From: Rhizobium sp. RU33A
Lineage (GTDB): Bacteria > Pseudomonadota > Alphaproteobacteria > Rhizobiales > Rhizobiaceae
DNA length: 64,000 bases
Assembly (NCBI RefSeq): GCF_900156055.1
Contig: NZ_FTMQ01000003.1
Location: 806,001-870,000, forward strand
Direction: 5' to 3'
The position numbers and the translations under genes were made by a program. Of this stretch, positions 21,436 to 34,128 are shown piece after piece (the stretch's first letter is position 1; each line of letters starts with the position of its first letter). A model generated the notes under the pieces. It searched no databases. It was not told the origin of the DNA and worked only from the letters and a program-made list of their open reading frames with translations.

Positions 21436-23916
21436 ATGGGGGAAGCTGCGGAAATACAGGGACAAGGGCGCCTCCGGTCCGGTGATATACCGGTCCGGCG
21501 AGACTTGCCTCGACCACTCGAAAAACGCGCAATGCCCGGTTTGACGACGATCGGCCGTGCTGTCGCCGCTCGCACTGTTTTGCATCGCATCCTCAGGCAG
21601 GTTCGGCATTACGTCTCAGACGAAAGTCGGCACGGGCATTTTTTCCTCTTCGTGCCTGTCTGGCTCGGCGCGGGTGCGGCAATCTGGTTTTCCATTGGGC
21701 AACCACCGCCGGCCATGGTCCTCGGACTGCTCCTTGCTTGCCTGGCTTTTGCGCTTTTGCGGGCGATGCGCGACACCGTGGCGCATGTGGTCCTGTGGAG
21801 CTTGTGCCTGATCCTTCTCGGCATGCTGATGGCCGATTGGGAGACACGGCGAGCGTCCACCGTGATCCTCGATCAGCCGCTCGTCACCACGGTCACCGGG
21901 ATCGTCGAGCGACGGGAGCAGGGGGCGGGCGGTGAATGGCGCTACGTGTTACGCGTGATCCAGACCGCAGAGCCGAGCATCCGCCGGTCGCCGGGACGCG
22001 TGTCCCTCCTTGCCCGAAGCAGACATGTGCCAGCTGCCATCGGCGAGGAACTGAGCGGTCGCGCCCGTCTGTCACCACCGTCAGGTCCGGCTTTGCCCGG
22101 ATTGAACGACTTTAGCTTCCAAAGCTACTTCGCCGGCGTCGGCGCTGTCGGCTTCTTCCTCGGTACGCCCCAGGCCAAAACCTCCGCGTCATTGGAGAAA
22201 CAAGGTCTGTGGGCGCGCTTCGACGCGTCCCTGTTCTCGCTGCGGGATCGCATCTCGAACCGCATTCGCAGCGTGCTGCCGGGAGATCCCGGCGCCTTTG
22301 CGGCGGCAATCATCACCGGCGAACGCCGATCGATGTCGGAAGAGGCGACGGAGGCGCTGCGCGTCTCTGGCCTTGCCCATATTACCGCGATCTCGGGCCT
22401 GAACATGGCGCTTGCCGCAGGCATCTTTTTTGTCGGCTTGCGCGGGCTCCTCAGCCTCCTGCCAAATTTCGCCCACCGTTATCCGGTGAAGAAGATCGCG
22501 GCCGCCGGCGCGCTTCTGGCGACGACGGGCTATGTGCTCATCTCGGGCTACCAGGTCTCGGCGCTGCGCGCCTATCTGATGACGGCTGTCATGCTCGGAG
22601 CCGTCCTGTTCGACCGCCCGGCTGTCAGCCTCCACAATCTTGCGCTTGCGGCAACCGCGATCCTCGCCGTCCAGCCCTCGGCCGTCATGGGACCGAGTTT
22701 CCAGATGTCGTTTGCTGCGACTGCAGCCCTGATTGCCGGTTACGCCGGGTGGCGGGCGCGACCGCGCGCGATCCTGCCGCAGGCTCGCTCACTTCCCATG
22801 CGGATCGTGGCCGGGAGTGCCAAGTTCGTCGGCGGCACCCTAGCAACCTCGTTCATCGGTGGGGTCTCGACCGCCGTCTTTGCCATCAGCCATTTTCACC
22901 GGATGTCGACCCATGGACTGGAGGCGAACCTTGCCGCCATGCCGCTGATCTCGGTGGTCGTGATGCCTTCTGGCTTCATTGCCATGCTGCTCATGCCATT
23001 TGGCCTCGACGCCCCGTTCTTCTGGATCATGGGGCAGGGCCTAGAAATGGTGCTCATTGTCGCCCACACCGTTTCCGGCTGGGGTGGCGGTTACGTCTTC
23101 CCGCGTCTGCCGGCATGGTTCATGCCCGGCGCAATCGCCGGGATGCTCTTGCTGATGCTCCTCAAAACCCGGATCAGGCATGTCGGCACGGCTCTCATCG
23201 TCGCGACGCTCGCGGCTGCCTTCCTTGCTCCACGCCTCCCGGGGAGCGAGCTGATGATCAGCGAGGACGCACGGTTGGTTGCGATTCGGGTGGAAAGTGA
23301 CGACACGTCCATCATTGCAATCAACCGGACCCGCCCAGCAGCCTTCATCTTCGATCAATGGCAACCCGTGCTCGGCATCGACGAACCAAGGCGCCCCGTC
23401 ATGCTCGAGACCACACCCCTGCCGCCAGCGCCAGACTGGCGTACTGGCCAAACCCTGTCTGAGGAGCAGCGCAAGCTGGCAGAGGCTGTATTTGATAGAC
23501 TGCTCGGAGCTGCAGGGAGAGAACATTTCGCCTGCATAAAGCAGGCCTGCGCCATCAGACTGGAGAACGGCAACGCACTGTTGACGTTGGAGCGTGCGGA
23601 TCTCATCGGCGCAGCCTGCGACCGCGCTGATATCGTGGTTCTGTCGGCGCGCACGCGCGTCACCACCTGCCGCTCCGGCGCGCTCCTGATTTCCGAGGCG
23701 AGCCTGCGTGCAACCGGCGCCATTGAGATCGCGGGACTTGGCGGCAACTCGCAAGCCATGACGGTTAGGTCAGCGCTCGACGGACCCTCCAGACCCTGGA
23801 CGGCGCACCGGCTCTACGACTGGCGCAGCGGCTCTTCCGAGACCACGCATGAATTCACGCGTACGGCCGGCGCCACCAGACAAGGGCCGGAGCCGGAGCC
23901 CGATGCTGATCAGTGA
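21436..23916 (+). CDS. comEC: ComEC/Rec2 family competence protein
   Basis: Predicted inner-membrane DNA-uptake channel. The N-terminal part has three hydrophobic spans and a DUF4131-like soluble domain (about 130-240). The Competence domain (about 290-560) contains the conserved [18 protein letters not shown] and [26 protein letters not shown]. The C-terminal 200 residues show no HxHxDH metal motif, so the metallo-beta-lactamase domain of Gram-positive ComEC is absent or degenerate. The start is uncertain: the frame opens at 21376, ATGs lie at 21436 and 21532, and none has a strong ribosome site. Its 3' end overlaps the lexA 3' end by 7 bases (convergent). Confidence 0.88.
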   Translation: MGEAAEIQGQGRLRSGDIPVRRDLPRPLEKRAMPGLTTIGRAVAARTVLHRILRQVRHYVSDESRHGHFFLFVPVWLGAGAAIWFSIGQPPPAMVLGLLLACLAFALLRAMRDTVAHVVLWSLCLILLGMLMADWETRRASTVILDQPLVTTVTGIVERREQGAGGEWRYVLRVIQTAEPSIRRSPGRVSLLARSRHVPAAIGEELSGRARLSPPSGPALPGLNDFSFQSYFAGVGAVGFFLGTPQAKTSASLEKQGLWARFDASLFSLRDRISNRIRSVLPGDPGAFAAAIITGERRSMSEEATEALRVSGLAHITAISGLNMALAAGIFFVGLRGLLSLLPNFAHRYPVKKIAAAGALLATTGYVLISGYQVSALRAYLMTAVMLGAVLFDRPAVSLHNLALAATAILAVQPSAVMGPSFQMSFAATAALIAGYAGWRARPRAILPQARSLPMRIVAGSAKFVGGTLATSFIGGVSTAVFAISHFHRMSTHGLEANLAAMPLISVVVMPSGFIAMLLMPFGLDAPFFWIMGQGLEMVLIVAHTVSGWGGGYVFPRLPAWFMPGAIAGMLLLMLLKTRIRHVGTALIVATLAAAFLAPRLPGSELMISEDARLVAIRVESDDTSIIAINRTRPAAFIFDQWQPVLGIDEPRRPVMLETTPLPPAPDWRTGQTLSEEQRKLAEAVFDRLLGAAGREHFACIKQACAIRLENGNALLTLERADLIGAACDRADIVVLSARTRVTTCRSGALLISEASLRATGAIEIAGLGGNSQAMTVRSALDGPSRPWTAHRLYDWRSGSSETTHEFTRTAGATRQGPEPEPDADQ

Positions 23917-24626
23917 TAGCGGCGAATGAGGCCCACCAGCTTGCCCTGGATCTTGACGCGATCCGGCGGGAAGATGCGGGTTTCGTAGGCTGGGTTGGCG
24001 GCTTCCAGTGCAATCGATGCACCACGGCGGCGGAACCGCTTGAGTGTCGCCTCCTCGTCGTCGACCAGCGCCACGATGATGTCACCGGGATTGGCGTTCG
24101 AGGCATTGCGGATGATCACCGTGTCGCCGTCGAGGATGCCGGCCTCGATCATCGAATCGCCCTTGACCTCAAGCGCGTAGTGATCGCCCGCCCCGATCAT
24201 CTCCGCAGGTACCGTGATGTCGTGAGTGTTGTTCTGAATGGCTGAAATCGGCACACCGGCTGCGATTCGGCCCATGACCGGAACCGAGACGGACGAGCCG
24301 TTGTCCTCGACGGGCGGCTTGGTCAGTGCTGGCGCCGGCGGAGCCTTGCCGAGACTGCCCTCGATCACGCTTGGCGCAAAGCCTCGGCGCGGCTGGATGC
24401 TCGGCGAATAAGCTTCCGGAAGCTTGATGACCTCTAGAGCACGCGCCCGGTTCGGCAGGCGCCGGATGAAGCCGCGTTCCTCGAGTGCCGTGATCAGGCG
24501 ATGGATCCCGGATTTCGATGCGAGGTCCAGCGCATCCTTCATCTCGTCGAAGGACGGCGGGACACCCGATTCCTTCATCCGTTCATGGATGAAAAGAAGC
24601 AGTTCCTGTTGCTTGCGCGTCAGCAT
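23910..24626 (-). CDS. lexA: LexA repressor
   Basis: Autocleaving SOS repressor of 238 residues. The winged-helix DNA-binding domain occupies about residues 1-65 ([33 protein letters not shown]). An alphaproteobacterial Pro-rich linker (about 70-115) follows, then the peptidase domain. The cleavage bond is Ala123-Gly124 (RIAAGVPIS), the nucleophile is Ser158 (KGDSMIEAG), and the general base is Lys196 (EATLKRF). A LexA box lies 46 bases upstream of the start, consistent with autoregulation. Confidence 0.97.
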   Translation of the reverse strand: MLTRKQQELLLFIHERMKESGVPPSFDEMKDALDLASKSGIHRLITALEERGFIRRLPNRARALEVIKLPEAYSPSIQPRRGFAPSVIEGSLGKAPPAPALTKPPVEDNGSSVSVPVMGRIAAGVPISAIQNNTHDITVPAEMIGAGDHYALEVKGDSMIEAGILDGDTVIIRNASNANPGDIIVALVDDEEATLKRFRRRGASIALEAANPAYETRIFPPDRVKIQGKLVGLIRRYH

Positions 24627-24671
24627 ATGTGGTGCCCCCGGAGTGAAACAAATACAGAACAGACACTATAT

Positions 24672-24686
24672 GTTCCAGTTGTGTTC
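24672..24686. promoter_or_regulatory. LexA (SOS) box, GTTC-N7-GTTC
   Basis: GTTC at 24672-24675 and GTTC at 24683-24686, exactly seven bases apart, match the alphaproteobacterial LexA operator. The box lies between lexA (start 24626, minus) and the DUF1003 gene (start 24825, plus). It certainly fits lexA autoregulation and could also act on the divergent gene. Confidence 0.85.
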
Positions 24687-24824
24687 CGCAAGGGTATAAA
24701 TTTCCGTGAACAGCCGGTGAGAAAATGCGATAGCCGGATGAAACGTGGCAACAAGACAGGATGGGCGCGCGGCGCCGACAAAAAGACGTCTCGCATTCCG
24801 TGAGACCCTTTCGGGAAGTGGAAT

Positions 24825-25367
24825 ATGCTGAAAGACATCGAAAAGATCGTATTGGGCAAGCAGACCTCCGACCTGACCTCGGCCGAGAAGAAGGTGCTGA
24901 CCAAGGCGCGCGAGCGCCGGACGGTCTCGACCAATGCCGGCGAGGATTTTTTGGCCGGCGCCACCTTCGGTCAGCGTCTTGCGGATGCGATCGCCAGGGT
25001 TGGCGGATCCTGGGCCTTCATCATCGGTTTCATGCTCTTCCTCGTCGCCTGGGTGTTCCTCAACACGGTCCTCCTCGCGACGCGGGCGCTCGATCCCTAT
25101 CCCTTCATCTTTTTGAACCTCATTCTGTCCATGCTGGCCGCCATCCAGGCGCCGATCATCATGATGAGCCAGAACCGACAGACCGAGCGCGACCGCTTCA
25201 TGGCGGCCAAGGATTATGAGATCAACCTGAAGGCGGAGATCGAGGTGCTGGCGCTGCACCACAAGATCGATGAGCAGGTGTTAAAGGAGCTGCGCGAGAC
25301 ACGCGAGCAGATCGATGCCCTGCGCCAGGCGATCGAGGCCCTTTCAAGCCGGCCGAGCAATTCCTAA
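24825..25367 (+). CDS. DUF1003 membrane protein
   Basis: Protein of 180 residues with a central membrane hairpin: about 64-82 (SWAFIIGFMLFLVAWVFLN) and 92-112 (PFIFLNLILSMLAAIQAPIIMM). The charged MSQNRQTERDRFMAAKDYEINLKAEIEV that follows is characteristic of DUF1003. The C-terminal 50 residues are a predicted coiled coil (KIDEQVLKELRETREQIDALRQAIEAL). Its function is not established. It is divergent from lexA, with the SOS box about 140 bases upstream of its start. Confidence 0.88.
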   Translation: MLKDIEKIVLGKQTSDLTSAEKKVLTKARERRTVSTNAGEDFLAGATFGQRLADAIARVGGSWAFIIGFMLFLVAWVFLNTVLLATRALDPYPFIFLNLILSMLAAIQAPIIMMSQNRQTERDRFMAAKDYEINLKAEIEVLALHHKIDEQVLKELRETREQIDALRQAIEALSSRPSNS

Positions 25368-25394
25368 TTCTAGCTTCTGAAACAGAGACACGTC

Positions 25395-26284
25395 ATGTCC
25401 CATCCCATGTCTGCGCTGCGCGCCATCGATCATCTCGTCCTGCCCGTGGTTGACCTTCAGACCGGCCGCAACCGTTTGAACCAGCTCGGCTTCACTGTCG
25501 CTGATGATGCGCGCCATCCCTTCGGCACGGAGAACGCCTGCGTGTTCTTCGCCGACGACACCTATCTTGAGCCGCTGGCGGTCGGGAGTCGTGAGGATTG
25601 CCTGGAGGCGCAGCGCAACAACAATATCTTCGTGGCGCGCGACCAGGCTTTCCGCTTTCGCCGAGGTGAGGGGCTCTCTGCCTTCGTCGTCAAGACCGAT
25701 GATGCGGCAGCCGACGATGCACGCTATCGTTCAGAGGGACAGAGCGCCGGTCAGTTGCTCGAATTCTCGCGTCAGTTTCGCTTCCCCGATGGTCGAACGG
25801 CGGAAGGATCCTTTCGTTTGGCCTTCGCCGCGGATCTGAGGGCGCCGGACTTCTTTGCCTTTGCGTGTGAGCGCGTGAATCCGCTTCCGGCCGACCGCGG
25901 GGCCTTGCTCTTGCACGCCAATGGTGCGGCCGGTCTTCGGCGCATCGTCTTAGTCGAAGAGAATCCAAGTGATTTCCAGTATCTTCTGGAGCTGGTGCTT
26001 GATCAGCGGGACATCACGGCCCATTCCTTCGGCATTTCCGTCCAGACCGCCAACGCCTCTGTGGATGTTCTGACGCCGGAGGGGTTTGCTGCCCAATACG
26101 GTTCGACGTTCGCTCTGTCCGAGCGCGGCCTTTTGGGGGCCGCGGTTGCCATCTCCGTCGCTGATCTCGGCGTGACAGAGGCCTGCCTCGCTGCTAAGGG
26201 CGTCCACTATCACCAAACGGGCGCGCGCCTCGTCGTCGCGCCGGAAAAGGGGCAAGGCGTAACCTTCGCCTTCGAGGAGTTGAA

Positions 26285-26288
<4 letters not shown>
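25395..26288 (+). CDS. VOC (glyoxalase-like) family protein
   Basis: Protein of 297 residues. The N-terminal half is a clear VOC fold of the Glyoxalase_3 kind: [26 protein letters not shown], then [21 protein letters not shown] with a possible metal-binding Glu, and [16 protein letters not shown]. The C-terminal half looks like a second, more diverged VOC module ([23 protein letters not shown]). The substrate is unknown. Its stop overlaps the kdsA start by 4 bases (ATGA), so it is coupled to kdsA. Confidence 0.82.
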
Positions 26289-27133
<845 letters not shown>

Positions 27134-27143
27134 TCCGTCTCTC

Positions 27144-27191
27144 GCGGCGCTTCAATCGGTTGAACCGGAAGCGCCGCAGTCAATTGCTTTT
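27144..27191 (+). terminator. Terminator-like hairpin after kdsA
   Basis: GCGGCGCTTC (27144-27153) pairs perfectly with GAAGCGCCGC (27168-27177), enclosing a second small stem CGGT-TGA-ACCG. A T-rich stretch (CTTTTTAAAT) follows about 10 bases later. This is a likely terminator before eno. Confidence 0.65.
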
Positions 27192-27301
27192 TAAATCGAT
27201 TAGATTTCGTTCGTTTCGGCTCTGATCCGTCATTGTATTTTCCCGATCATCGGATAAGAGAGGATGACTCACAGGCGGGTCCGGTGGCGTTTGCCCAGTA
27301 A

Positions 27302-28621
<1,320 letters not shown>

Positions 28622-28640
28622 TCTCGGTCGAATTCCTTCG

Positions 28641-28673
28641 AAGCCCGTGCCGGTTCCCCGGTGCGGGCTTTTT
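28641..28673 (+). terminator. Intrinsic terminator after eno
   Basis: AAGCCCG...CCGG and CCGG...CGGGCTT form a stem with a two-base internal mismatch around a TTCC loop. TTTTTCTTTT follows. The structure begins 20 bases after the eno stop. Confidence 0.8.
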
Positions 28674-28759
28674 CTTTTGCGCTGCGATTAGGGTCAACGG
28701 TCGGTTAAGATCTGCCGGTTACTCTTTCGACAAGTTTCGCGTTTCAGGGCATTGTCGGC

Positions 28760-29077
28760 ATGTGGACCAGGCATCACAAGAAGAAGAAATACGGCCGTCT
28801 CATTCTTCCCGCTATCACCATCGCTTTCCTGTCCTATTTCGGCTACCATTCCATCCATGGTGACTACGGCCTCAGGGCAGGGCAGGAGTTCGAGCGCATC
28901 CGGCAGGAGCGTGCCTCGGAGCTTGAGGCGCTTGTGGCCCAGCGGACCGTCCTTGAAAAGGATGTCAGTCTCTTGAGTGATGGCTCTCTCGATCAGGATA
29001 TCATCGACGAAAAGGCGCGCTATCAGCTCAATATGTCGCGTCCTGATGAAATCGTCATCTTCAACACCTATTTCTGA
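28760..29077 (+). CDS. ftsB: Septum formation initiator family protein (FtsB/DivIC)
   Basis: Small bitopic division protein of 105 residues. A basic cytoplasmic tail (HHKKKKYGR) precedes one membrane span (about 13-30, LILPAITIAFLSYFGYHS). A periplasmic coiled coil follows (EFERIRQERASELEALVAQRTVLEKDVSLL), ending ARYQLNMSRPDEIVIF, which is the FtsB C-terminal pattern. Family members bridge FtsL and FtsQ at the divisome. It lies between eno and pdhA, the order commonly seen in alphaproteobacteria. Confidence 0.9.
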   Translation: MWTRHHKKKKYGRLILPAITIAFLSYFGYHSIHGDYGLRAGQEFERIRQERASELEALVAQRTVLEKDVSLLSDGSLDQDIIDEKARYQLNMSRPDEIVIFNTYF

Positions 29078-29226
29078 TTAACCTGAATTCAGTTAATCGT
29101 AAATTTTTTAGTTATTACAGTTGCTTGCGGCGAATGTGAGCCATGCATTTATGGCATTGCCGCCGTCCTCTTTCTTCCCTATTCTGTGCCCAACTCTGGA
29201 CCATAATAAACCCATGGGAGGGATGC

Positions 29227-30273
29227 ATGGCGCCTCGCAAGCCAGCAGCTGCGAACGGTCGGAAGTCTTCGGCCAAGTCGGCCGGCAAGGAATTTACCGG
29301 AAAAAACGCACCAGAATTCGGAGCGGATGAAGAGCTTCACGCCTATCGTGAAATGCTTCTGATTCGCCGTTTCGAAGAGAAGGCCGGCCAGCTTTACGGC
29401 ATGGGCTTCATCGGGGGCTTCTGTCACCTCTATATCGGCCAGGAAGCGGTCGTCGTCGGCATGCAGATGGCGCAGAAGGAAGGTGATCAGGTCATCACCG
29501 CCTATCGCGACCATGGGCACATGCTGGCAGCGGGCTTGAGCGCTCGCGGCGTCATGGCAGAGCTCACGGGTCGCCGTAGCGGCCTGTCGAAGGGCAAGGG
29601 CGGCTCCATGCACATGTTCTCGAAAGAGAAGCATTTCTATGGTGGCCACGGCATCGTTGGCGCGCAGGTTTCGCTCGGAACCGGTCTTGCCTTCGCCAAC
29701 AAGTACCGCGGCAATGACAATGTTGCTGTTGCCTATTTCGGCGACGGCGCTGCGAACCAGGGCCAGGTCTACGAGAGCTTCAATATGGCTGCCCTTTGGC
29801 AGCTGCCGATCATCTACATCGTTGAGAACAACCGTTACGCCATGGGCACTTCGACGGCCCGCGCCACGGCTCAGTCGAACTATTCGCTGCGTGGCTCCGG
29901 CTTCGGCATCCCCGGCGTCCAGGTCGATGGCATGGATGTGCGCGCGGTGAAGGCTGCCGCCGACGAGGCGCTTGAACATTGCCGCTCCGGCAAGGGTCCG
30001 ATCATTCTTGAAATGCTGACCTATCGCTATCGCGGCCACTCGATGTCCGACCCGGCGAAGTATCGCTCCAAGGAAGAAGTGCAGAAGATGCGGTCGGAGC
30101 AGGATCCGATCGAACAGGTCAAGGCTCGTCTCCTCGAGAATGGCTGGGCCTCAGAAGACCAGCTCAAGGCGATCGACAAGGATGTGCGTGACATTGTCGC
30201 GGACAGTGCCGATTTCGCCCAGGCCGATCCGGAGCCGGATGTTTCCGAGCTCTACACCGACATTCTTCTGTAA
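29227..30273 (+). CDS. pdhA: Pyruvate dehydrogenase E1 component, alpha subunit
   Basis: Thiamine-diphosphate-dependent decarboxylation of pyruvate, as a heterotetramer with PdhB. The protein has 348 residues from the ATG at 29227, which follows GGGAGGG. The first 30 residues are a basic Ala/Lys-rich extension. Motifs are the E1-alpha FEEKAGQLYGMGFIGGFCHLYIGQEAVVVG (in pieces), YRDHGHML, KGKGGSMHMF, the ThDP motif GDGAANQGQVYESFNMAALWQLPIIYIVENN beginning FGDGA, and the phosphorylation-loop-like RYRGHSMSDPAKYR. It leads the pdhA-pdhB-pdhC operon. Confidence 0.97.
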   Translation: MAPRKPAAANGRKSSAKSAGKEFTGKNAPEFGADEELHAYREMLLIRRFEEKAGQLYGMGFIGGFCHLYIGQEAVVVGMQMAQKEGDQVITAYRDHGHMLAAGLSARGVMAELTGRRSGLSKGKGGSMHMFSKEKHFYGGHGIVGAQVSLGTGLAFANKYRGNDNVAVAYFGDGAANQGQVYESFNMAALWQLPIIYIVENNRYAMGTSTARATAQSNYSLRGSGFGIPGVQVDGMDVRAVKAAADEALEHCRSGKGPIILEMLTYRYRGHSMSDPAKYRSKEEVQKMRSEQDPIEQVKARLLENGWASEDQLKAIDKDVRDIVADSADFAQADPEPDVSELYTDILL

Positions 30274-30288
30274 TCGGGGAGGGAACCC

Positions 30289-31665
<1,377 letters not shown>

Positions 31666-31677
31666 GGGGGCAAGGTC

Positions 31678-33021
31678 ATGCCGATCAATATCACCATGCC
31701 GGCCCTGTCTCCGACGATGGAAGAGGGCAATCTGGCCAAGTGGCTGGTCAAGGAAGGCGACAAGGTCAAGTCTGGCGACGTGATCGCCGAGATCGAGACC
31801 GACAAGGCGACCATGGAAGTGGAAGCCGTTGATGAAGGCATCGTCGCGAAGATCGTTGTTCCCGCCGGCACAGAGGCCGTGAAGGTCAATGCGCTGATCG
31901 CGATCCTTGCCGAGGAAGGCGAAGACGTTGCGGCCGCCGCTGCTGGTGACGGTTCGTCCGCACCGAAGGCTGAGGCGGCTCCTGCCCCTAAGGCTGAAGC
32001 AGCACCTGCGCCTGCCGCGACTGCAGCGGCGGTGCCGGCTCCCGCAGCCGCGTCGGCTGCTCCGGCAGCATCGAGCGGGGAGCGGGTCTTCGCCTCGCCG
32101 CTCGCCCGTCGCCTCGCCAAGGAAGCCGGTCTCGACTTGAAGGCTGTCGCGGGCTCCGGTCCGAAGGGCCGCGTCGTCAAGAGCGACGTCGAAAAGGCTG
32201 TGAGCACCGGTGGTGCAAAGGCTGCCTCGGCTCCGGCCGCAGCAGCGTCGACTGCCGCAGAGGCCCCGGTTTTGGCCAAGGGCGCCTCGGAAGAAGCTGT
32301 CCTCAAGAACTTCGCCGAAGGCTCTTACGAGCTCGTGCCGCATGACGGCATGCGCAAGACGATCGCTAAGCGCCTGCAGGAATCGAAGCAGACCATTCCG
32401 CACTTCTACGTCTCCGTGGATTGCGAACTGGATGCCCTGATGGCGCTGCGTGCACAGCTGAACGCCGCTGCCCCCGAAAAGGACGGCAAGCCGGCCTACA
32501 AGCTCTCGGTCAACGACATGGTGATCAAGGCCCTGGCTCTCGCACTGCGCGACGTGCCGGATGCCAACGTCTCCTGGACCGACACCAACATGGTCAAGCA
32601 CAAGCATGCCGATGTTGGCGTGGCGGTCTCGATCCCCGGCGGCCTGATCACGCCGATCATCCGCAAGGCCGAGGAAAAGAGCCTGTCCACCATCTCCAAC
32701 GAGATGAAGGATCTGGGCAAGCGCGCCAAGGACCGCAAGCTGAAGCCTGAGGAATATCAGGGCGGGACGACCGCCGTGTCCAATATGGGCATGATGGGCG
32801 TGAAAAGCTTCTCGGCCGTGGTCAACCCGCCGCATGCAACGATCCTCGCGGTCGGCGCCGGTGAAGAGCGGGTTGTCGTGAAGAACGGCGAGATGAAGGT
32901 GGCGACTGTCATGACCGTGACGCTCTCGACCGACCATCGTTGCGTCGATGGTGCGCTCGGTGCCGAACTGCTCGGTGCTTTCAAGCGCTACATCGAAAAT
33001 CCGATGGGTATGCTGGTCTGA
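31678..33021 (+). CDS. pdhC: Pyruvate dehydrogenase E2 component (dihydrolipoamide acetyltransferase)
   Basis: Core of the pyruvate dehydrogenase complex, transferring acetyl from lipoyl to CoA. The protein has 447 residues. Order is a single lipoyl domain (1-80, Lys in ETDKATME), a long Ala/Pro linker (about 85-135), the peripheral-subunit-binding domain ([33 protein letters not shown], in pieces, about 138-175), a second linker, and the catalytic domain with [16 protein letters not shown] (catalytic His and Asp). It lies 12 bases after pdhB and 16 before the SGNH hydrolase gene. Confidence 0.98.
   Translation: MPINITMPALSPTMEEGNLAKWLVKEGDKVKSGDVIAEIETDKATMEVEAVDEGIVAKIVVPAGTEAVKVNALIAILAEEGEDVAAAAAGDGSSAPKAEAAPAPKAEAAPAPAATAAAVPAPAAASAAPAASSGERVFASPLARRLAKEAGLDLKAVAGSGPKGRVVKSDVEKAVSTGGAKAASAPAAAASTAAEAPVLAKGASEEAVLKNFAEGSYELVPHDGMRKTIAKRLQESKQTIPHFYVSVDCELDALMALRAQLNAAAPEKDGKPAYKLSVNDMVIKALALALRDVPDANVSWTDTNMVKHKHADVGVAVSIPGGLITPIIRKAEEKSLSTISNEMKDLGKRAKDRKLKPEEYQGGTTAVSNMGMMGVKSFSAVVNPPHATILAVGAGEERVVVKNGEMKVATVMTVTLSTDHRCVDGALGAELLGAFKRYIENPMGMLV
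31780..31839 (+). repeat. 60-nt exact direct repeat, copy 2 (lipoyl domain of pdhC)
   Basis: Identical to 30391-30450 over 60 bases, including every synonymous site, while the rest of the two lipoyl domains differs at many third positions. This suggests gene conversion between pdhB and pdhC. Confidence 0.9.
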
Positions 33022-33037
33022 ACCGGGGGCGGTTAAG

Positions 33038-33676
33038 ATGAAGACCGTTCTAGCCTATGGCGACAGCCTGACATGGGGATACGACCCGGTGAACCTGGGT
33101 CGGCATGCCCACGAGGACCGCTGGACGAGCGTCTTGCAAAAGGCGCTCGGTCATGGGGTCCGGGTGATCGCCGAAGGCCTGAACGGCCGCACCACGGCCT
33201 ATGACGACCATCTGGGTGACTGCGAGCGCAACGGAACCAAGCTGTTGCCGACGCTTCTCGCAACGCACAAGCCGATCGATCTTGTGATCATCATGCTGGG
33301 GACGAATGACCTCAAGCGTGGCATCCAGGGAACGGCGATCGGCGCGACCAGCGGTGTGAAGCGTCTGGTTAAGCAGGTTCAGAAGCACGACTGGGGTTTC
33401 GAGTTCGACGAGCCCGAAATCCTGATCGTCGCGCCGCCGGCGATCCGAGAGACGGCCAATTCGGTGTTCGGCGCCATGTTCAACCACTCGGTAGACGAAG
33501 GCGCCATGCTCGCCAGCATGTACCGCGATGCGGCGGACGAGGCCGGATGCGCCTTCTTCGATGCAGGATCCGTCGCAGAAACCACGCCGCTCGACGGCAT
33601 CCATCTCGACGCTGAAAACACCCGTGCCATCGGACGCGGCCTCGAGCCGATTGTCCGCATGATGCTCGGACTTTGA
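33038..33676 (+). CDS. SGNH/GDSL family hydrolase (arylesterase type)
   Basis: Predicted esterase of 212 residues without signal peptide. All SGNH blocks are visible: block I AYGDSLTWGYDP (nucleophile Ser), the Gly/Asn block AEGLNGRTT, block III IIMLGTNDLKRG, and block V LDGIHLDAENT with the Asp-x-x-His pair. It resembles the octameric acyltransferase/arylesterase group known from Sinorhizobium and Mycobacterium. The ATG at 33038 lies 16 bases after pdhC, so it is likely cotranscribed; the longer frame from 32948 overlaps pdhC and is not conserved. Its natural substrate is unknown. Confidence 0.88.
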   Translation: MKTVLAYGDSLTWGYDPVNLGRHAHEDRWTSVLQKALGHGVRVIAEGLNGRTTAYDDHLGDCERNGTKLLPTLLATHKPIDLVIIMLGTNDLKRGIQGTAIGATSGVKRLVKQVQKHDWGFEFDEPEILIVAPPAIRETANSVFGAMFNHSVDEGAMLASMYRDAADEAGCAFFDAGSVAETTPLDGIHLDAENTRAIGRGLEPIVRMMLGL

Positions 33677-33711
33677 AAAATGCCGTGGCCTGCATCCTCT
33701 GGCGGGCCGCG

Positions 33712-33725
33712 TTGATCAAAATCAA
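33712..33725. promoter_or_regulatory. FNR/FixK-type box upstream of DUF465 gene
   Basis: TTGAT (33712-33716), four bases, ATCAA (33721-33725) is a perfect match to the FNR/FixK consensus TTGAT-N4-ATCAA. It is centred 68 bases before the DUF465 start codon, in a 110-base intergenic region. It suggests activation at low oxygen; no -10 element was assigned. Confidence 0.7.
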
Positions 33726-33786
33726 GGAGGTCTTGTGCGCTGCGTCTAACCTGTACCCATCAACCCCGACAAGAGGAGATGGGATC

Positions 33787-34053
33787 ATGTCGAACACACC
33801 GCACGAACTGGCAGTGGAATTCCCGGAACACGTCACGCTGATGCGTCATCTGAAAGAAACAGATGGGCATTTTGCGAGATTGTCTGAAGCCTATCATGAG
33901 GTGAACCGGGCCATCCACCGCGCCGAAACCGATATCGAGCCTGCAGACGACTTCCACATCGTGGAAATGCGCAAGAAGCGGATGCAGCTCAAGGATGAAA
34001 TCTACGGGATGCTGGTTCATCACGAACCGGAAGCCGAGACACCCGCAGCCTGA
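33787..34053 (+). CDS. DUF465 (YdcH family) small protein
   Basis: Helical protein of 88 residues with the DUF465 signature: FPEHVTLMRHLKETDGHFARLSEAYHEVNRAIHRAE, then DDFHIVEMRKKRMQLKDEIYGML. It probably forms a two-helix hairpin. Function is unknown. The ATG at 33787 follows AGAGGAGA. A perfect FNR-type box lies upstream, so despite sitting inside the pdh-lpd cluster it may have its own oxygen-responsive promoter. Confidence 0.85.
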   Translation: MSNTPHELAVEFPEHVTLMRHLKETDGHFARLSEAYHEVNRAIHRAETDIEPADDFHIVEMRKKRMQLKDEIYGMLVHHEPEAETPAA

Positions 34054-34077
34054 GGGGTTCGCTTCCAGTCCCGAAAC

Positions 34078-34101
34078 GGGCCTCCGTGAGAACGGAGGCT
34101 C
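34078..34101 (+). promoter_or_regulatory. GAGA-tetraloop hairpin in the lpdA leader
   Basis: GCCTCCGT (34080-34087) and ACGGAGGC (34092-34099) form a perfect 8-bp stem closed by GAGA, a GNRA-type tetraloop, extendable by two pairs. No T run follows. It ends 28 bases before the lpdA start codon and could be a terminator remnant or an mRNA-stability element. Confidence 0.4.
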
Positions 34102-34128
34102 GCAGGAAACCGAGGAGTGGAAGCACCT

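Noticed and set aside
24651-24671. Second LexA box next to the first (GAAC at 24657-24660)
   Set aside because: Seven bases further on there is no second GAAC, so the dyad or direct-repeat requirement is not met.
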